From positions 42,902-106,901 of the forward strand of contig NZ_QVMV01000046.1 of assembly GCF_003417465.1 (NCBI RefSeq): DNA of 64,000 nt, read 5' to 3'. Source of the DNA: Wenzhouxiangella sp. 15190 (GTDB lineage: Bacteria > Pseudomonadota > Gammaproteobacteria > Xanthomonadales > Wenzhouxiangellaceae). Made by a program: the position numbers and the translations under genes. Under the pieces are notes generated by a model. It was not told where the DNA came from, did no database searches, and was given only the letters and a program-made list of their open reading frames with translations. How positions within the stretch are numbered: position 1 is the first letter of the stretch; the number at the start of each line of letters is the position of its first letter. This document shows, one piece after another, positions 43,131 to 50,968 of this stretch.

Positions 43131-43220
43131 AGTCTGTTGTCTGTGATCTGTAGTCTGTGCATCTGCCCGATAATAAATCAGACCACTGACCACTGACCAC
43201 TGATCACCGATCACGGACTC
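43131..43220. repeat. Facing heptamer word arrays (NNTCTGT / CACTGAC type)
   Basis: The left array (43131-43165) is built of 7-bp words AGTCTGT, TGTCTGT, GATCTGT, AGTCTGT. The right array (43179-43220) has CACTGAC, CACTGAC, CACTGAT, CACCGAT, CACGGAC. They face one another and are partly complementary. The element fills the divergent promoter region of ung and the ferredoxin-NADP reductase gene. Confidence 0.8.
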
Positions 43221-43294
43221 ACTGGCAACTGAAAAAGCCCCACTCCCGGTTATCATAGACAACGCAACTCGAATCGAACTCGCGGAGTCATTCC

Positions 43295-44323
43295 ATGCCC
43301 ATCCAGACCGATGCGGTCATCGTCGGCGCAGGCCCGGTCGGCCTGTTCCAGGTTTTCGAACTCGGCCTGCTGGGGTTGAAGGCCGAACTGGTCGATTCCC
43401 TGCCCCAGGTCGGCGGCCAGTGCGCCGAACTCTATCCCGAAAAACCGATCTACGACATTCCCGCCTGGCCGGTGATTGGCGCGCAGGAGCTGGTCGACAA
43501 ACTGATGCAGCAGATCAAGCCTTTCCATGCCGGGATTCATCTCGGCCAGCGCGTGGAAAAGTTCGAAAAGCGCGAGGATGGGCGCTTCACCGTGGTGACT
43601 TCCGCGGGCACGGAGTTCGACGCCGGCGCGGTCATCATCGCCGCCGGGCTGGGTGCCTTCCAGGCCAGAAAGCTCAAGGCCAAGGGCATCGACGAGGTCA
43701 CCAGCGACCAGATCCACTACAAGGTTACCGATCGTGAGTATTTTCGCGACAAGCGCCTGCTGATACTGGGCGGGGGTGATTCGGCGCTGGACTGGACCAT
43801 GGATCTGGCGGAAATCGCCGCCTCCGTCGACCTGATCCACCGCCGCAACGAGTACCGCGGTGCGGCCGCCTCGGTCGAGAAAGTGCGCGCACTGGCTGCC
43901 GAGGGCAAGGTCTCTGAACGCCAGGGCATCATCACCCAGGTGCACAGCGAGGACGGCCGCTTCACGGGCTTCGACATGATGGACCTCGAGCGCAACAAGT
44001 TCACCGTCGAGGGCGACGAGGTTTTGGTGTTTTGGGGCCTGGCGCCAGACCTGGGACCGATCGCCGACTGGGGCCTGGACCTGGAGAAAAAACAGATTCC
44101 GGTCGATACCGAGAAATTCCAGACCTCGATCGAGGGCGTATTCGCCATCGGTGACGTCAACACCTACCCGGGCAAGAAGAAATTCATCCTCTCAGGATTC
44201 CACGAGAGCGCGCTGGCAGCATTCGGCGTGCAGAAACACGTCTACCCCGAGCAGCGCCAGTTCGTGCAGTACACGACTACCTCACCGATCATGCACAAGC
44301 GGCTCGGAGTGGCAGAAGAATGA
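43295..44323 (+). CDS. Thioredoxin-reductase-like ferredoxin--NADP reductase
   Basis: A 342-residue flavoprotein with two Rossmann domains: FAD motif AVIVGAGPVGLFQVFELGL, NADPH motif LLILGGGDSALDWTMDLAE, and the C-terminal FAD contact FAIGDVNTYPGKKKFILSG. The redox CxxC of thioredoxin reductase is missing, and the C-terminal extension with an aromatic residue (EQRQFVQYTTT) matches the TrxR-like FNR (YumC) type, which passes electrons between NADPH and ferredoxin. GGAG lies before the ATG. A seven-iron ferredoxin gene is found 19 kb away in the window, a possible partner. Confidence 0.92.
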   Translation: MPIQTDAVIVGAGPVGLFQVFELGLLGLKAELVDSLPQVGGQCAELYPEKPIYDIPAWPVIGAQELVDKLMQQIKPFHAGIHLGQRVEKFEKREDGRFTVVTSAGTEFDAGAVIIAAGLGAFQARKLKAKGIDEVTSDQIHYKVTDREYFRDKRLLILGGGDSALDWTMDLAEIAASVDLIHRRNEYRGAAASVEKVRALAAEGKVSERQGIITQVHSEDGRFTGFDMMDLERNKFTVEGDEVLVFWGLAPDLGPIADWGLDLEKKQIPVDTEKFQTSIEGVFAIGDVNTYPGKKKFILSGFHESALAAFGVQKHVYPEQRQFVQYTTTSPIMHKRLGVAEE

Positions 44324-44381
44324 TTCCCGGGCTGCATTAACCATTCGGAGCCATTCCAATCTTGGGGCAATGACTGAAACC

Positions 44382-44434
44382 GAAAATTTTCAAATCACAA
44401 GCACCAAATTCGAAACAAATTCGAATGACCAAAA
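44382..44434. repeat. AT-rich word repeat (CAAATTCGAAACAAATTCG type)
   Basis: An AT-rich run of related units (CAAATCACAAGCAC, CAAATTCGAAA, CAAATTCGAATGACC) in an otherwise GC-rich genome. It lies between the convergent reductase and YceI genes next to a terminator hairpin. The unit style, short degenerate words in a gap, is like the other repeats. Confidence 0.55.
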
Positions 44435-44456
44435 CGGTCACGATCCGCGGTGACCG
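44435..44456 (-). terminator. Terminator of the cytochrome b561-YceI pair
   Basis: CGGTCAC and GTGACCG pair around an 8-nt loop. On the minus strand the stem is followed by TTTTGG. It lies a few bases beyond the YceI stop codon. Confidence 0.55.
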
Positions 44457-44461
44457 ACTCT

Positions 44462-45019
44462 TTATCCCCCAGAGTATGGCTGGAGTTGCAGCTCGAATTC
44501 CAGGTCGACGCGGTTGCGGATGAAATCGGTGTCCTCGAAATCCTCGTCGCCGGTGCCAACGTTCCAGTCCAGGCGCATGATCTCGGCACTGCCGCTGAGT
44601 ACCGGCGGCTTGTCGTCCGAAAGCCGTAGCCGCACCGTCTGATCGCCGGTAATGCCGCGCAGGGTTAGATCGCCCTCGGCAACGAAAGCCTCGCCATCGG
44701 CACGAATATCGGTACTTTCCCAGGTCGCTTCGGGATACTCCTCCACGTGGAAGAAATTCTCGCCGTGCAGTTCGCTGTCGCGCTGGCCGTCACCAGTATC
44801 GGCGGAGGCGGTCTTGACGACCACATCGATTCCGGCGCTCTCCAGGTCGCGTGCGTCCATGCACAAAGATACCTTGAACTCGCCGAACTCACCGGTGAAT
44901 CGGTTGCCTTCGGCCGCGCCGATGAACTTCAATTCACCATCTTCCTGGTCCGCCCGGAAACAGTCGGCCAGGCTCAATCCGGGCAGCATCAGCAGTGCGA
45001 GCATCATTCCTTTCGCCAT
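44462..45019 (-). CDS. YceI family periplasmic lipid-binding-like protein
   Basis: A 185-residue protein with a signal peptide (MAKGMMLALLMLPGLSLA). The mature domain is a YceI lipocalin-like barrel: GELKFIGAAEGNRFTGEFGEF, NFFHVEEYPEATWES and GDLTLRGITGDQTVRLRL. Homologues bind polyisoprenoids and are regularly coded beside cytochrome b561. It overlaps the end of the b561 gene by 16 bp, so the two are cotranscribed. Two Cys after the signal (ADCF and SLCMD) could form a disulfide. Confidence 0.92.
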   Translation of the reverse strand: MAKGMMLALLMLPGLSLADCFRADQEDGELKFIGAAEGNRFTGEFGEFKVSLCMDARDLESAGIDVVVKTASADTGDGQRDSELHGENFFHVEEYPEATWESTDIRADGEAFVAEGDLTLRGITGDQTVRLRLSDDKPPVLSGSAEIMRLDWNVGTGDEDFEDTDFIRNRVDLEFELQLQPYSGG

Positions 45020-45564
45020 ATCGGCAGCATCCTTTTCAATACATCATCCTTGCGCCAGAAGTGGTGGTGCAGCGCGGCCAGCGCGTGACCGATGGCGACG
45101 ATCGCCAGCGTGTCGGTGAGCCACTCATGCGTGCTTTCGAACAGTTCTTCCAGTTCCTCGCCCTTCGCCACGATGCTCGGGAAATCGATCGGACCCCACC
45201 AGTAGTCACCGTAGCCTGCAGCCGAGGAATAGGCCCAGCCCGAAAGCGGAATGGCGATAATGAGGCCATACAACAACCAATGACCCGCGTGGGCGGCGTT
45301 TTGTTCCCAGCGCGACATGTGTGCAGGCAGCGGCGGCGGGCGGTTGAACAGCCGCCAGAATAGTCGCAGCAGCGCCAGGAAAAGGATGGTCATGCCTATG
45401 GTCTTGTGCTGCGTGACCAGCTCGAGTCGATCGCGCAGACCGTCGATCTCGTCGATGCGCCAGGCCCATATGAACTGGACGATGATCAGGACCACGATCA
45501 GCCAGTGAAAGCCCTGGCTCACCAGTCCGTAGGCACGTTCGGTATTACGGAACGGTGCCCTCAC
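45004..45564 (-). CDS. Cytochrome b561 family membrane protein
   Basis: A 186-residue four-helix diheme cytochrome. Helices are at about 15-35 (FHWLIVVLIIVQFIWAW), 50-72, 90-110 (HAGHWLLYGLIIAIPLSGWAY) and 145-165. Candidate heme His ligands are in SQGFHWL, TQHKTIGM, AGHWLLY and AIGHALAALHHHFW. Family members move electrons from the quinone pool, and in E. coli CybB acts as a superoxide:ubiquinone oxidoreductase. It is followed by the overlapping YceI gene. Confidence 0.92.
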   Translation of the reverse strand: MRAPFRNTERAYGLVSQGFHWLIVVLIIVQFIWAWRIDEIDGLRDRLELVTQHKTIGMTILFLALLRLFWRLFNRPPPLPAHMSRWEQNAAHAGHWLLYGLIIAIPLSGWAYSSAAGYGDYWWGPIDFPSIVAKGEELEELFESTHEWLTDTLAIVAIGHALAALHHHFWRKDDVLKRMLPIWRKE

Positions 45565-45622
45565 GCAAGCACTCCTCTTCGGTTTTCCGTCACGACACTA
45601 TAGTGCTTACGTAAAAATGCCG

Positions 45623-46516
45623 TCAGTCCATCAACCGCATTTCTCTCAAGATCACCTCAAGGCGTTGCCGACTGGCCTCGGTCAGCGGCGCCAGCGGGCT
45701 TCGCACATCGCCGGCATTCAGGCCGCATAGGTTCATCGCCGTCTTGATCGGAACCGGGTTGGTCTCGATGAAGGCGGCCTTGAACAGAGGCAACAATTCG
45801 AAGTGGATGGCGCGGGCGGTCTCGAAATCACCCTTTTTCGCGGCATCGACCAGCGCCACCATGCGCTCGGGGACCAGGTTGGAGACCACCGAGATAACGC
45901 CGTGGCCGCCGATACTCATCAACGGCAGTGTCAGCGCATCGTCGCCGGAAACCACCCAGAAGGGATCGTCGCCATGATGACAGAGACAATCGATGACATC
46001 GCCCATCTGTCCGATATCGCCGGAAGCTTCCTTCACCGCGATGACCTCGGGAATGCGGGCGATCTCGGCCATCGTCTCGGTCTCGACATTGACCGCCGTT
46101 CGACCCTTGATGTTGTAGACGATAATCGGCAACCCGCCGCCGTCTGCGATTTCCCGGAAGTAGCGCAACAGGCCGGCTTGTGAGGGCTTGTTGTAGTAGG
46201 GGGTGACCACCAGCGCCCCGTCGGCGCCGGCCTCCCGGGCTTCGCGCGTGGTACGAATGGCCTGCTGAGTATTGTTGGAACCCGTGCCGGCCCAGACCTG
46301 CACCCGACCGGCGACTTTTTCGACCGCGTAGCGAATGACGCCGTCGTGCTCGGCATTGAACATCGTCGGCGATTCGCCGGTCGTGCCCATCGGCACTACC
46401 CCCGACACGCCGGCGGCAATCTGTTTTTCCAGCAACTCGCCGAGCGCGTCGTAATTGACTTCCCCCGACTCGTCGAGGGGCGTGACCAGGGCTGTATAGA
46501 CGCCTTGTACCTGCAC
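45623..46516 (-). CDS. dapA: 4-hydroxy-tetrahydrodipicolinate synthase
   Basis: A 297-residue TIM-barrel lyase of lysine and diaminopimelate synthesis, condensing pyruvate with aspartate semialdehyde. GTTGESPTM binds pyruvate, VVTPYYNKPSQAGLLRYF has the catalytic Tyr, VKEASGDIGQ the Schiff-base Lys, and YNIKGRTAVN the Arg; the usual YNVPGRT reads YNIKGRT here, a notable but tolerable change. I use the GTG at 46516, with GGAG eight bases upstream; the longer open frame has an unlikely N-terminus. The M14 peptidase gene lies upstream on the same strand. Confidence 0.94.
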   Translation of the reverse strand: MQVQGVYTALVTPLDESGEVNYDALGELLEKQIAAGVSGVVPMGTTGESPTMFNAEHDGVIRYAVEKVAGRVQVWAGTGSNNTQQAIRTTREAREAGADGALVVTPYYNKPSQAGLLRYFREIADGGGLPIIVYNIKGRTAVNVETETMAEIARIPEVIAVKEASGDIGQMGDVIDCLCHHGDDPFWVVSGDDALTLPLMSIGGHGVISVVSNLVPERMVALVDAAKKGDFETARAIHFELLPLFKAAFIETNPVPIKTAMNLCGLNAGDVRSPLAPLTEASRQRLEVILREMRLMD

Positions 46517-46566
46517 GATATCGCTCCGTGATGTGGTGGTGGAACTCAATGGCCTAGCATAACGCC

Positions 46567-46592
46567 GGAACCCGCCGCGAAGCGACGGGTCC
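46567..46592 (-). terminator. Hairpin downstream of the M14 peptidase gene
   Basis: GGACCCG and CGGGTTCC pair with an inner GC/GC and a TTC loop, nine bases beyond the peptidase stop. No T-run follows. It separates the peptidase gene from dapA. Confidence 0.4.
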
Positions 46593-46600
46593 GCCGTCAA

Positions 46601-49480
46601 TCAAGGCAGGGTAACCGGCTGATCCGCACCCAGACCGGGACCGAGGATCAGCGCGTTCTCCAGAATCCGCATGGCACCGATCTGTGCCGCGCGGAATGCC
46701 GGCGGGTGGGCAAACAGGATAATCTGACCATCCCCCACCGATTCGCGCGTGACCCAGGCGCCGTTGGCAATGCGCTCGCGCGCCTCCGGCCATAATAGAC
46801 CTCCGGCCCGCACGCGCAGTTCCCGGCCTTCGGGGACCGGCGACCAGCCGAGCAAGCGGGCGTTCTTGTCGGCTTCCGTGTACACGCCCATGCGCAGCGG
46901 CGCCTCGACCGGTGGCTTGCTCATCAGCACCGGTGAGTCGGAAAACAGGCCGGTCAGGTACTCGCCCGTACCGGCGGTCAGCCAATGCTCCTCATCGTTG
47001 CGCGCGGCCACCAGCGCGCCCGAGGGCATGAAGAGACGCTGCCAGTCATCCCGGCGCTTGCGAGCATCCGCCGACGGCAGGCTGTCGTCCCGGCCTTCCC
47101 AGGGAAGCGCGGTCGCTTCGGCGGCATGACTCCAGATCGAGTCGGGAAGGGGATCGTGACGGGCCTGCCACTCCCGGTACAAGGCATCCTGGTACTCGCC
47201 GAGATCTTCCTCTACGACCTGCGACAACGTGCGCACCGAAATCAGTGGCTCTTCACCCGCGGTCAGACCCCGGGCCGCGCTGCCGACGGCAATCAGCGTA
47301 CCGCCGGCCTTCACCCACGCTTCGAGTTCCCCGGCAAGCGCGTCGGGCAGGCTGCCGCCCCGGCGATCGGGCAGGTAGAGGGTATTGTAGCGGCGCAGGT
47401 CAGCGCCGCCGAGCCGCCCTTCGTCGAGATGGCTGTGGCGAATGCCGAGTCGATGATCCAGCAGGTACCAAGCGGCGCCGAAATCAAGCATGTTGCTGCT
47501 GCCGCGCCCGATTAGCGCAATCTTCGGTTGCTGCAGTAATTCCCAGTAGCCGCCGCCGAGGTCCGCCTTTTCGCCCGGCGCCCGGCCGTGTCCGACCGGC
47601 TCTACCGCCAGGCCCAGCTCCCCGGCTGCGTCGACTACCTGTTGCTGCCAGTCGTCCAGATCGCGATTGTCGTCACGGGTGACGGCGATCGAACCGACCG
47701 GTAGCTCGACCCCTTCCAACTCGGACTCGCGGGTGTTCGCGCGCACATTCAGGCCGCGCTCCATCAGCCGGGCGGCCAGGGCCACGCTGCGGTCGTCATC
47801 ACCCGATGCAACAAGCGCGATGGCGCCATCGGCTGTCCCGGCATCACCCTTGACGCGGACCGGCTCGATACGTTCGATCGAACGGGTCAGGTGCTCGGGT
47901 ACACTCAGCGCCTCCAGGTCGAACATCATCGGGATGTTCCAGCCGGTGGTGTCGTAGAGCGTACTGCGGCCTTCTTTCAGAATACTCTCGCGCTCGGCTT
48001 CCAGCGCCGACTCGCCGATGTGCGGGTCGAACTCGAACATCGCCGCCACCAGGCGTGCCTCGGGCTGGCGATTGCGGATGACGATGGAACCGGCCGGAAG
48101 CGTTACACCGCGCCGATCGCGACCCAGTCGATCGGTCACTCGCGAAACACGCAGGTCTTCGGTCAGGCGGTGCGTTTCGATCTCCTGGATAGCAAGCAAC
48201 CCGAGCAGTTCATTCATGCGGCCCTGGTTGGCCGTGGGCGGAAAGACAAAGCTGCGCTCCCCGTAGGGTCCGCGGCCGGAAACGAGGGCGGCCTTGTCTT
48301 CGGCAAAGGCGGTCAGCATCTCCCGGCGGTTCTCGCGCAGGGTTTCCAGGTTGGCGAAGGTCGAAAGCACCTGATGATGTACCGACTGCCGGTAGCTGAG
48401 CAGATGGCTCGGTCGCTGCACGCCATCGTCGGCGATGCGTGCCTGTTCATAGAGTATGCCGTGCGCACCGCGAAGGGCGGCCCATGCGTCCGAATACCCC
48501 GGAAACCAGTTCTCGTTCCATTCGCCCGAATAGTAGGGATAACCGAACTCGTCGAAGGCGGCGGCCTGGTCGTCGGCAAAGCGGTTGCCCATGTCACTGC
48601 CCTGGTGCGGCAGGTGCGGGTTGTAGGGCTCGCGCGGGGGTGAGAACAGGAAGGTGTCCTGCGAGCCCATCTCGTGGATGTCGACGAACAGCAGCGGCTT
48701 CCAGTTGATGACATGCGGAATGCGACCGCGCGTTTCGGGCTGGCGAGCGTAGAGCCAGTCGCGGTTGAGATCGAACAGATAGTGGTTGCCCCGGCCATAA
48801 GGCCAGTAGCCGCTGTGTACCAGCGACTGGTCGTCGACATTGGGCTGCTCGCCGCGCGACTGGTGCACGCCGTTGACGAAGCGCATCCGGCCGTCGGGGT
48901 TCATGTTGGGATCGATGATCACCACCAGGTCTTCGAGCAATTCGGCGGTCGCCTGCGAACGGTCGGCGGTCAGGTGGTAAAGCACTGCCAGCGAGGCGTC
49001 CGAGCCGGAGCTCTCGTTGCCGTGGATCGAGTAACCGAACCAGCCCACAGCCGGCAACTCGTCAATCAGCCGCTCAGGCTCCCCGGTGGAAGAGTCACGC
49101 GGATCGGCCAGTGCGGCCATGCCCTCCTGAATCTCTTCGCGGCGCGCGAGATTGTCAGGCGACGACACAGCCAGGTAGACCAACTTCCGACCCTCGAAGG
49201 TCTCGCCGTACTCGACCAGCTCGACCCGGTTCGAAGCCTCGGCCACCCGGCGCGCATACTCGAGAATCTGGCTGGAAGTTGCGACCTGCTGCCCCACCGG
49301 GAAGCCCAGCACGGACTGCGGAAGGGGGATAGCGGGATCATGGTCGGCGCTGTCGGGAAACAGCGAATACGGATAATCCAGCCCGGCCAGCGGAGAGGGT
49401 GTCGGCTCGGGATAAGGCGTCTGCGTCTCGGCCAGCGCCAGCGGCGCCAGCAAGACGGCAAGCAGTAAAACTCTCGACAT
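46601..49480 (-). CDS. Large secreted M14-family zinc carboxypeptidase-like protein
   Basis: A 959-residue exported protein with a signal peptide (MSRVLLLAVLLAPLALA). Residues about 60-420 form an M14 domain: zinc ligands H153 and E156 (SIHGNESSG) and H269 (FVDIHEMGS), with NPDGR at 195-199 for substrate binding. A further region of about 500 residues follows and ends with a glutamine-amidotransferase-like fold (IALIGRGSSNMLDFGAAWYLLDH, YNTLYLPDRRGG, GGTLIAVGSAARGL), as in other M14 proteins of marine gammaproteobacteria. It probably trims peptides in the periplasm or outside. The catalytic Glu of the C-terminal part of M14 is not obvious. Confidence 0.88.
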   Translation of the reverse strand: MSRVLLLAVLLAPLALAETQTPYPEPTPSPLAGLDYPYSLFPDSADHDPAIPLPQSVLGFPVGQQVATSSQILEYARRVAEASNRVELVEYGETFEGRKLVYLAVSSPDNLARREEIQEGMAALADPRDSSTGEPERLIDELPAVGWFGYSIHGNESSGSDASLAVLYHLTADRSQATAELLEDLVVIIDPNMNPDGRMRFVNGVHQSRGEQPNVDDQSLVHSGYWPYGRGNHYLFDLNRDWLYARQPETRGRIPHVINWKPLLFVDIHEMGSQDTFLFSPPREPYNPHLPHQGSDMGNRFADDQAAAFDEFGYPYYSGEWNENWFPGYSDAWAALRGAHGILYEQARIADDGVQRPSHLLSYRQSVHHQVLSTFANLETLRENRREMLTAFAEDKAALVSGRGPYGERSFVFPPTANQGRMNELLGLLAIQEIETHRLTEDLRVSRVTDRLGRDRRGVTLPAGSIVIRNRQPEARLVAAMFEFDPHIGESALEAERESILKEGRSTLYDTTGWNIPMMFDLEALSVPEHLTRSIERIEPVRVKGDAGTADGAIALVASGDDDRSVALAARLMERGLNVRANTRESELEGVELPVGSIAVTRDDNRDLDDWQQQVVDAAGELGLAVEPVGHGRAPGEKADLGGGYWELLQQPKIALIGRGSSNMLDFGAAWYLLDHRLGIRHSHLDEGRLGGADLRRYNTLYLPDRRGGSLPDALAGELEAWVKAGGTLIAVGSAARGLTAGEEPLISVRTLSQVVEEDLGEYQDALYREWQARHDPLPDSIWSHAAEATALPWEGRDDSLPSADARKRRDDWQRLFMPSGALVAARNDEEHWLTAGTGEYLTGLFSDSPVLMSKPPVEAPLRMGVYTEADKNARLLGWSPVPEGRELRVRAGGLLWPEARERIANGAWVTRESVGDGQIILFAHPPAFRAAQIGAMRILENALILGPGLGADQPVTLP

Positions 49481-49605
49481 CGGTGTTCTTTCCTCGGGGC
49501 ATTCGGATAGGTGGGATTAGAAAGATTAACGCATCTGCATCAACGAAAGTGATTCCACCCACCCAATCGGGTATTCCATCGTCTCCCGTTTTAATTGAAG
49601 TTTCT

Positions 49606-49644
49606 TTATCTGTGTTCATCCGTGTTCATCTGTGGACGAATTTT
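49606..49644. repeat. 10-bp word array (ATCTGTGTTC type), single arm
   Basis: The units ATCTGTGTTC, ATCCGTGTTC and ATCTGTGGAC repeat the right arm of the element at 15277-15412 nearly exactly. No complementary left arm is found here. It lies about 60 bp upstream of alaA, just as the other copy lies upstream of liuD. The remaining 49481-49605 sequence has no evident content. Confidence 0.75.
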
Positions 49645-49702
49645 CCATCAACGAAACCTCGCCACATTTCTGAAGGCTCGCCGAAACGGTATGATTACCC
49701 GC

Positions 49703-50947
49703 ATGAAACCGTCATTCCAGACCGCCGGCCGGCTCGAGGCGGTGCGCTACGAAATTCGCGGCGCGCTCGCCCGGCGTGCGCGCGAACTCGAGCAGCAGGG
49801 CAACGACATCCTGCATCTCAATATCGGCAACCCCGGCGCCTTCGGATTTCGAACCCCCGAAACCATGCGCCGCGCCGTGATCCGCAACCTGCCCTTCTCC
49901 GAGGGCTACGGACCGCAGGCCGGGATCTTCCCGGCGCGCGAGGCGGTAGCGATGCAGTTCCAGGCGCGCGGACTGACCGATACCCGCTACGACCAGGTCG
50001 TGATCGGCAACGGGGTCTCCGAACTGGTCGACTTGACCCTGCGCTCGCTGCTCGAACCCGACGACGAGGTGCTGGTGCCGGCGCCGGATTATCCGCTGTG
50101 GACCGCCGCCGTCATGCTCAACGGCGGCAAGGCGGTGCATTACCAGTGCCGGGAGGCGGACGGTTTCCTGCCCGATGTCGCGCGAATCGAGGAACAGATC
50201 ACGCCGAAGACGCGCGCAATCGTGGTGATCAACCCCAACAACCCCACCGGCGCTGTTTACCCGGAAGAAACGCTGCAGGCGCTGTCCGACCTGGCGACGC
50301 GTCACGACCTGATCATCTTCTCCGACGAAATCTACGACAGCATCTGCTATGAAGATGCGCGCTTCGTGCCGATGGCGCCGCTGGCGCCCGAGACCCTGTG
50401 CGTGTCCTTCGGCGGCTTGTCGAAGGTCTACCGCGCCTGCGGCTGGCGCGTGGGCTGGGCGGTCTTCACCGGCGCCCTGGAACGAGCCGAGGACTACATG
50501 CTGGCGGTCGAGAAGCTGGCCGCGCTGCGCTTGTCGGCAAACGTGCCCGGCCAGTGGGCGGTGCAGACGGCACTGGGCGGCTACCAGTCGATCGCCGACC
50601 TGGTCGGTCGCGAGGGACGGCTATTCGAATCGCGCCAGGCCGTGGTCGAAGCCTGCGAGAAGAGTCGCTTTCTCGAACTGGTCAAGCCGATGGGCGCAAT
50701 GTACGCCTTTCCCTCGGTGCGCACGGACATTTTCGGCGAATTCGACGACCATCGCTTCGCCGCCGAACTGCTCGAACACAAGCACATCCTGATCGTGCCC
50801 GGCTCGAGCTTCAACATCCCCGAACGCAATCATTTCCGGATCACCCTGCTGCCCGAGGCCGAACAACTCACCGAGGCTTTCGAACGCATCGAGGATCTGC
50901 TCGAGGAGCTGGCCGACGAGCCGCAGCGCATCCGGGCTGTCAAGTAA
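49703..50947 (+). CDS. alaA: Pyruvate-dependent aminotransferase (AlaA type)
   Basis: A 414-residue class I/II PLP aminotransferase. It follows E. coli AlaA through its length: LNIGNPGAFGFRTPE, PDYPLWTAAVMLNGGKAVHY, INPNNPTGAVYPEE, SDEIYD and FGGLSKVYRACGWRVGW (the PLP Lys is in SK). The enzyme makes alanine from pyruvate and glutamate. The ATG at 49703 gives the family N-terminus; an ATG at 49691 is an alternative. The upstream open frame consists of word repeat. prlC follows 21 bp later. Confidence 0.93.
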   Translation: MKPSFQTAGRLEAVRYEIRGALARRARELEQQGNDILHLNIGNPGAFGFRTPETMRRAVIRNLPFSEGYGPQAGIFPAREAVAMQFQARGLTDTRYDQVVIGNGVSELVDLTLRSLLEPDDEVLVPAPDYPLWTAAVMLNGGKAVHYQCREADGFLPDVARIEEQITPKTRAIVVINPNNPTGAVYPEETLQALSDLATRHDLIIFSDEIYDSICYEDARFVPMAPLAPETLCVSFGGLSKVYRACGWRVGWAVFTGALERAEDYMLAVEKLAALRLSANVPGQWAVQTALGGYQSIADLVGREGRLFESRQAVVEACEKSRFLELVKPMGAMYAFPSVRTDIFGEFDDHRFAAELLEHKHILIVPGSSFNIPERNHFRITLLPEAEQLTEAFERIEDLLEELADEPQRIRAVK

Positions 50948-50968
50948 GCGACATAACTCAGGAACATC

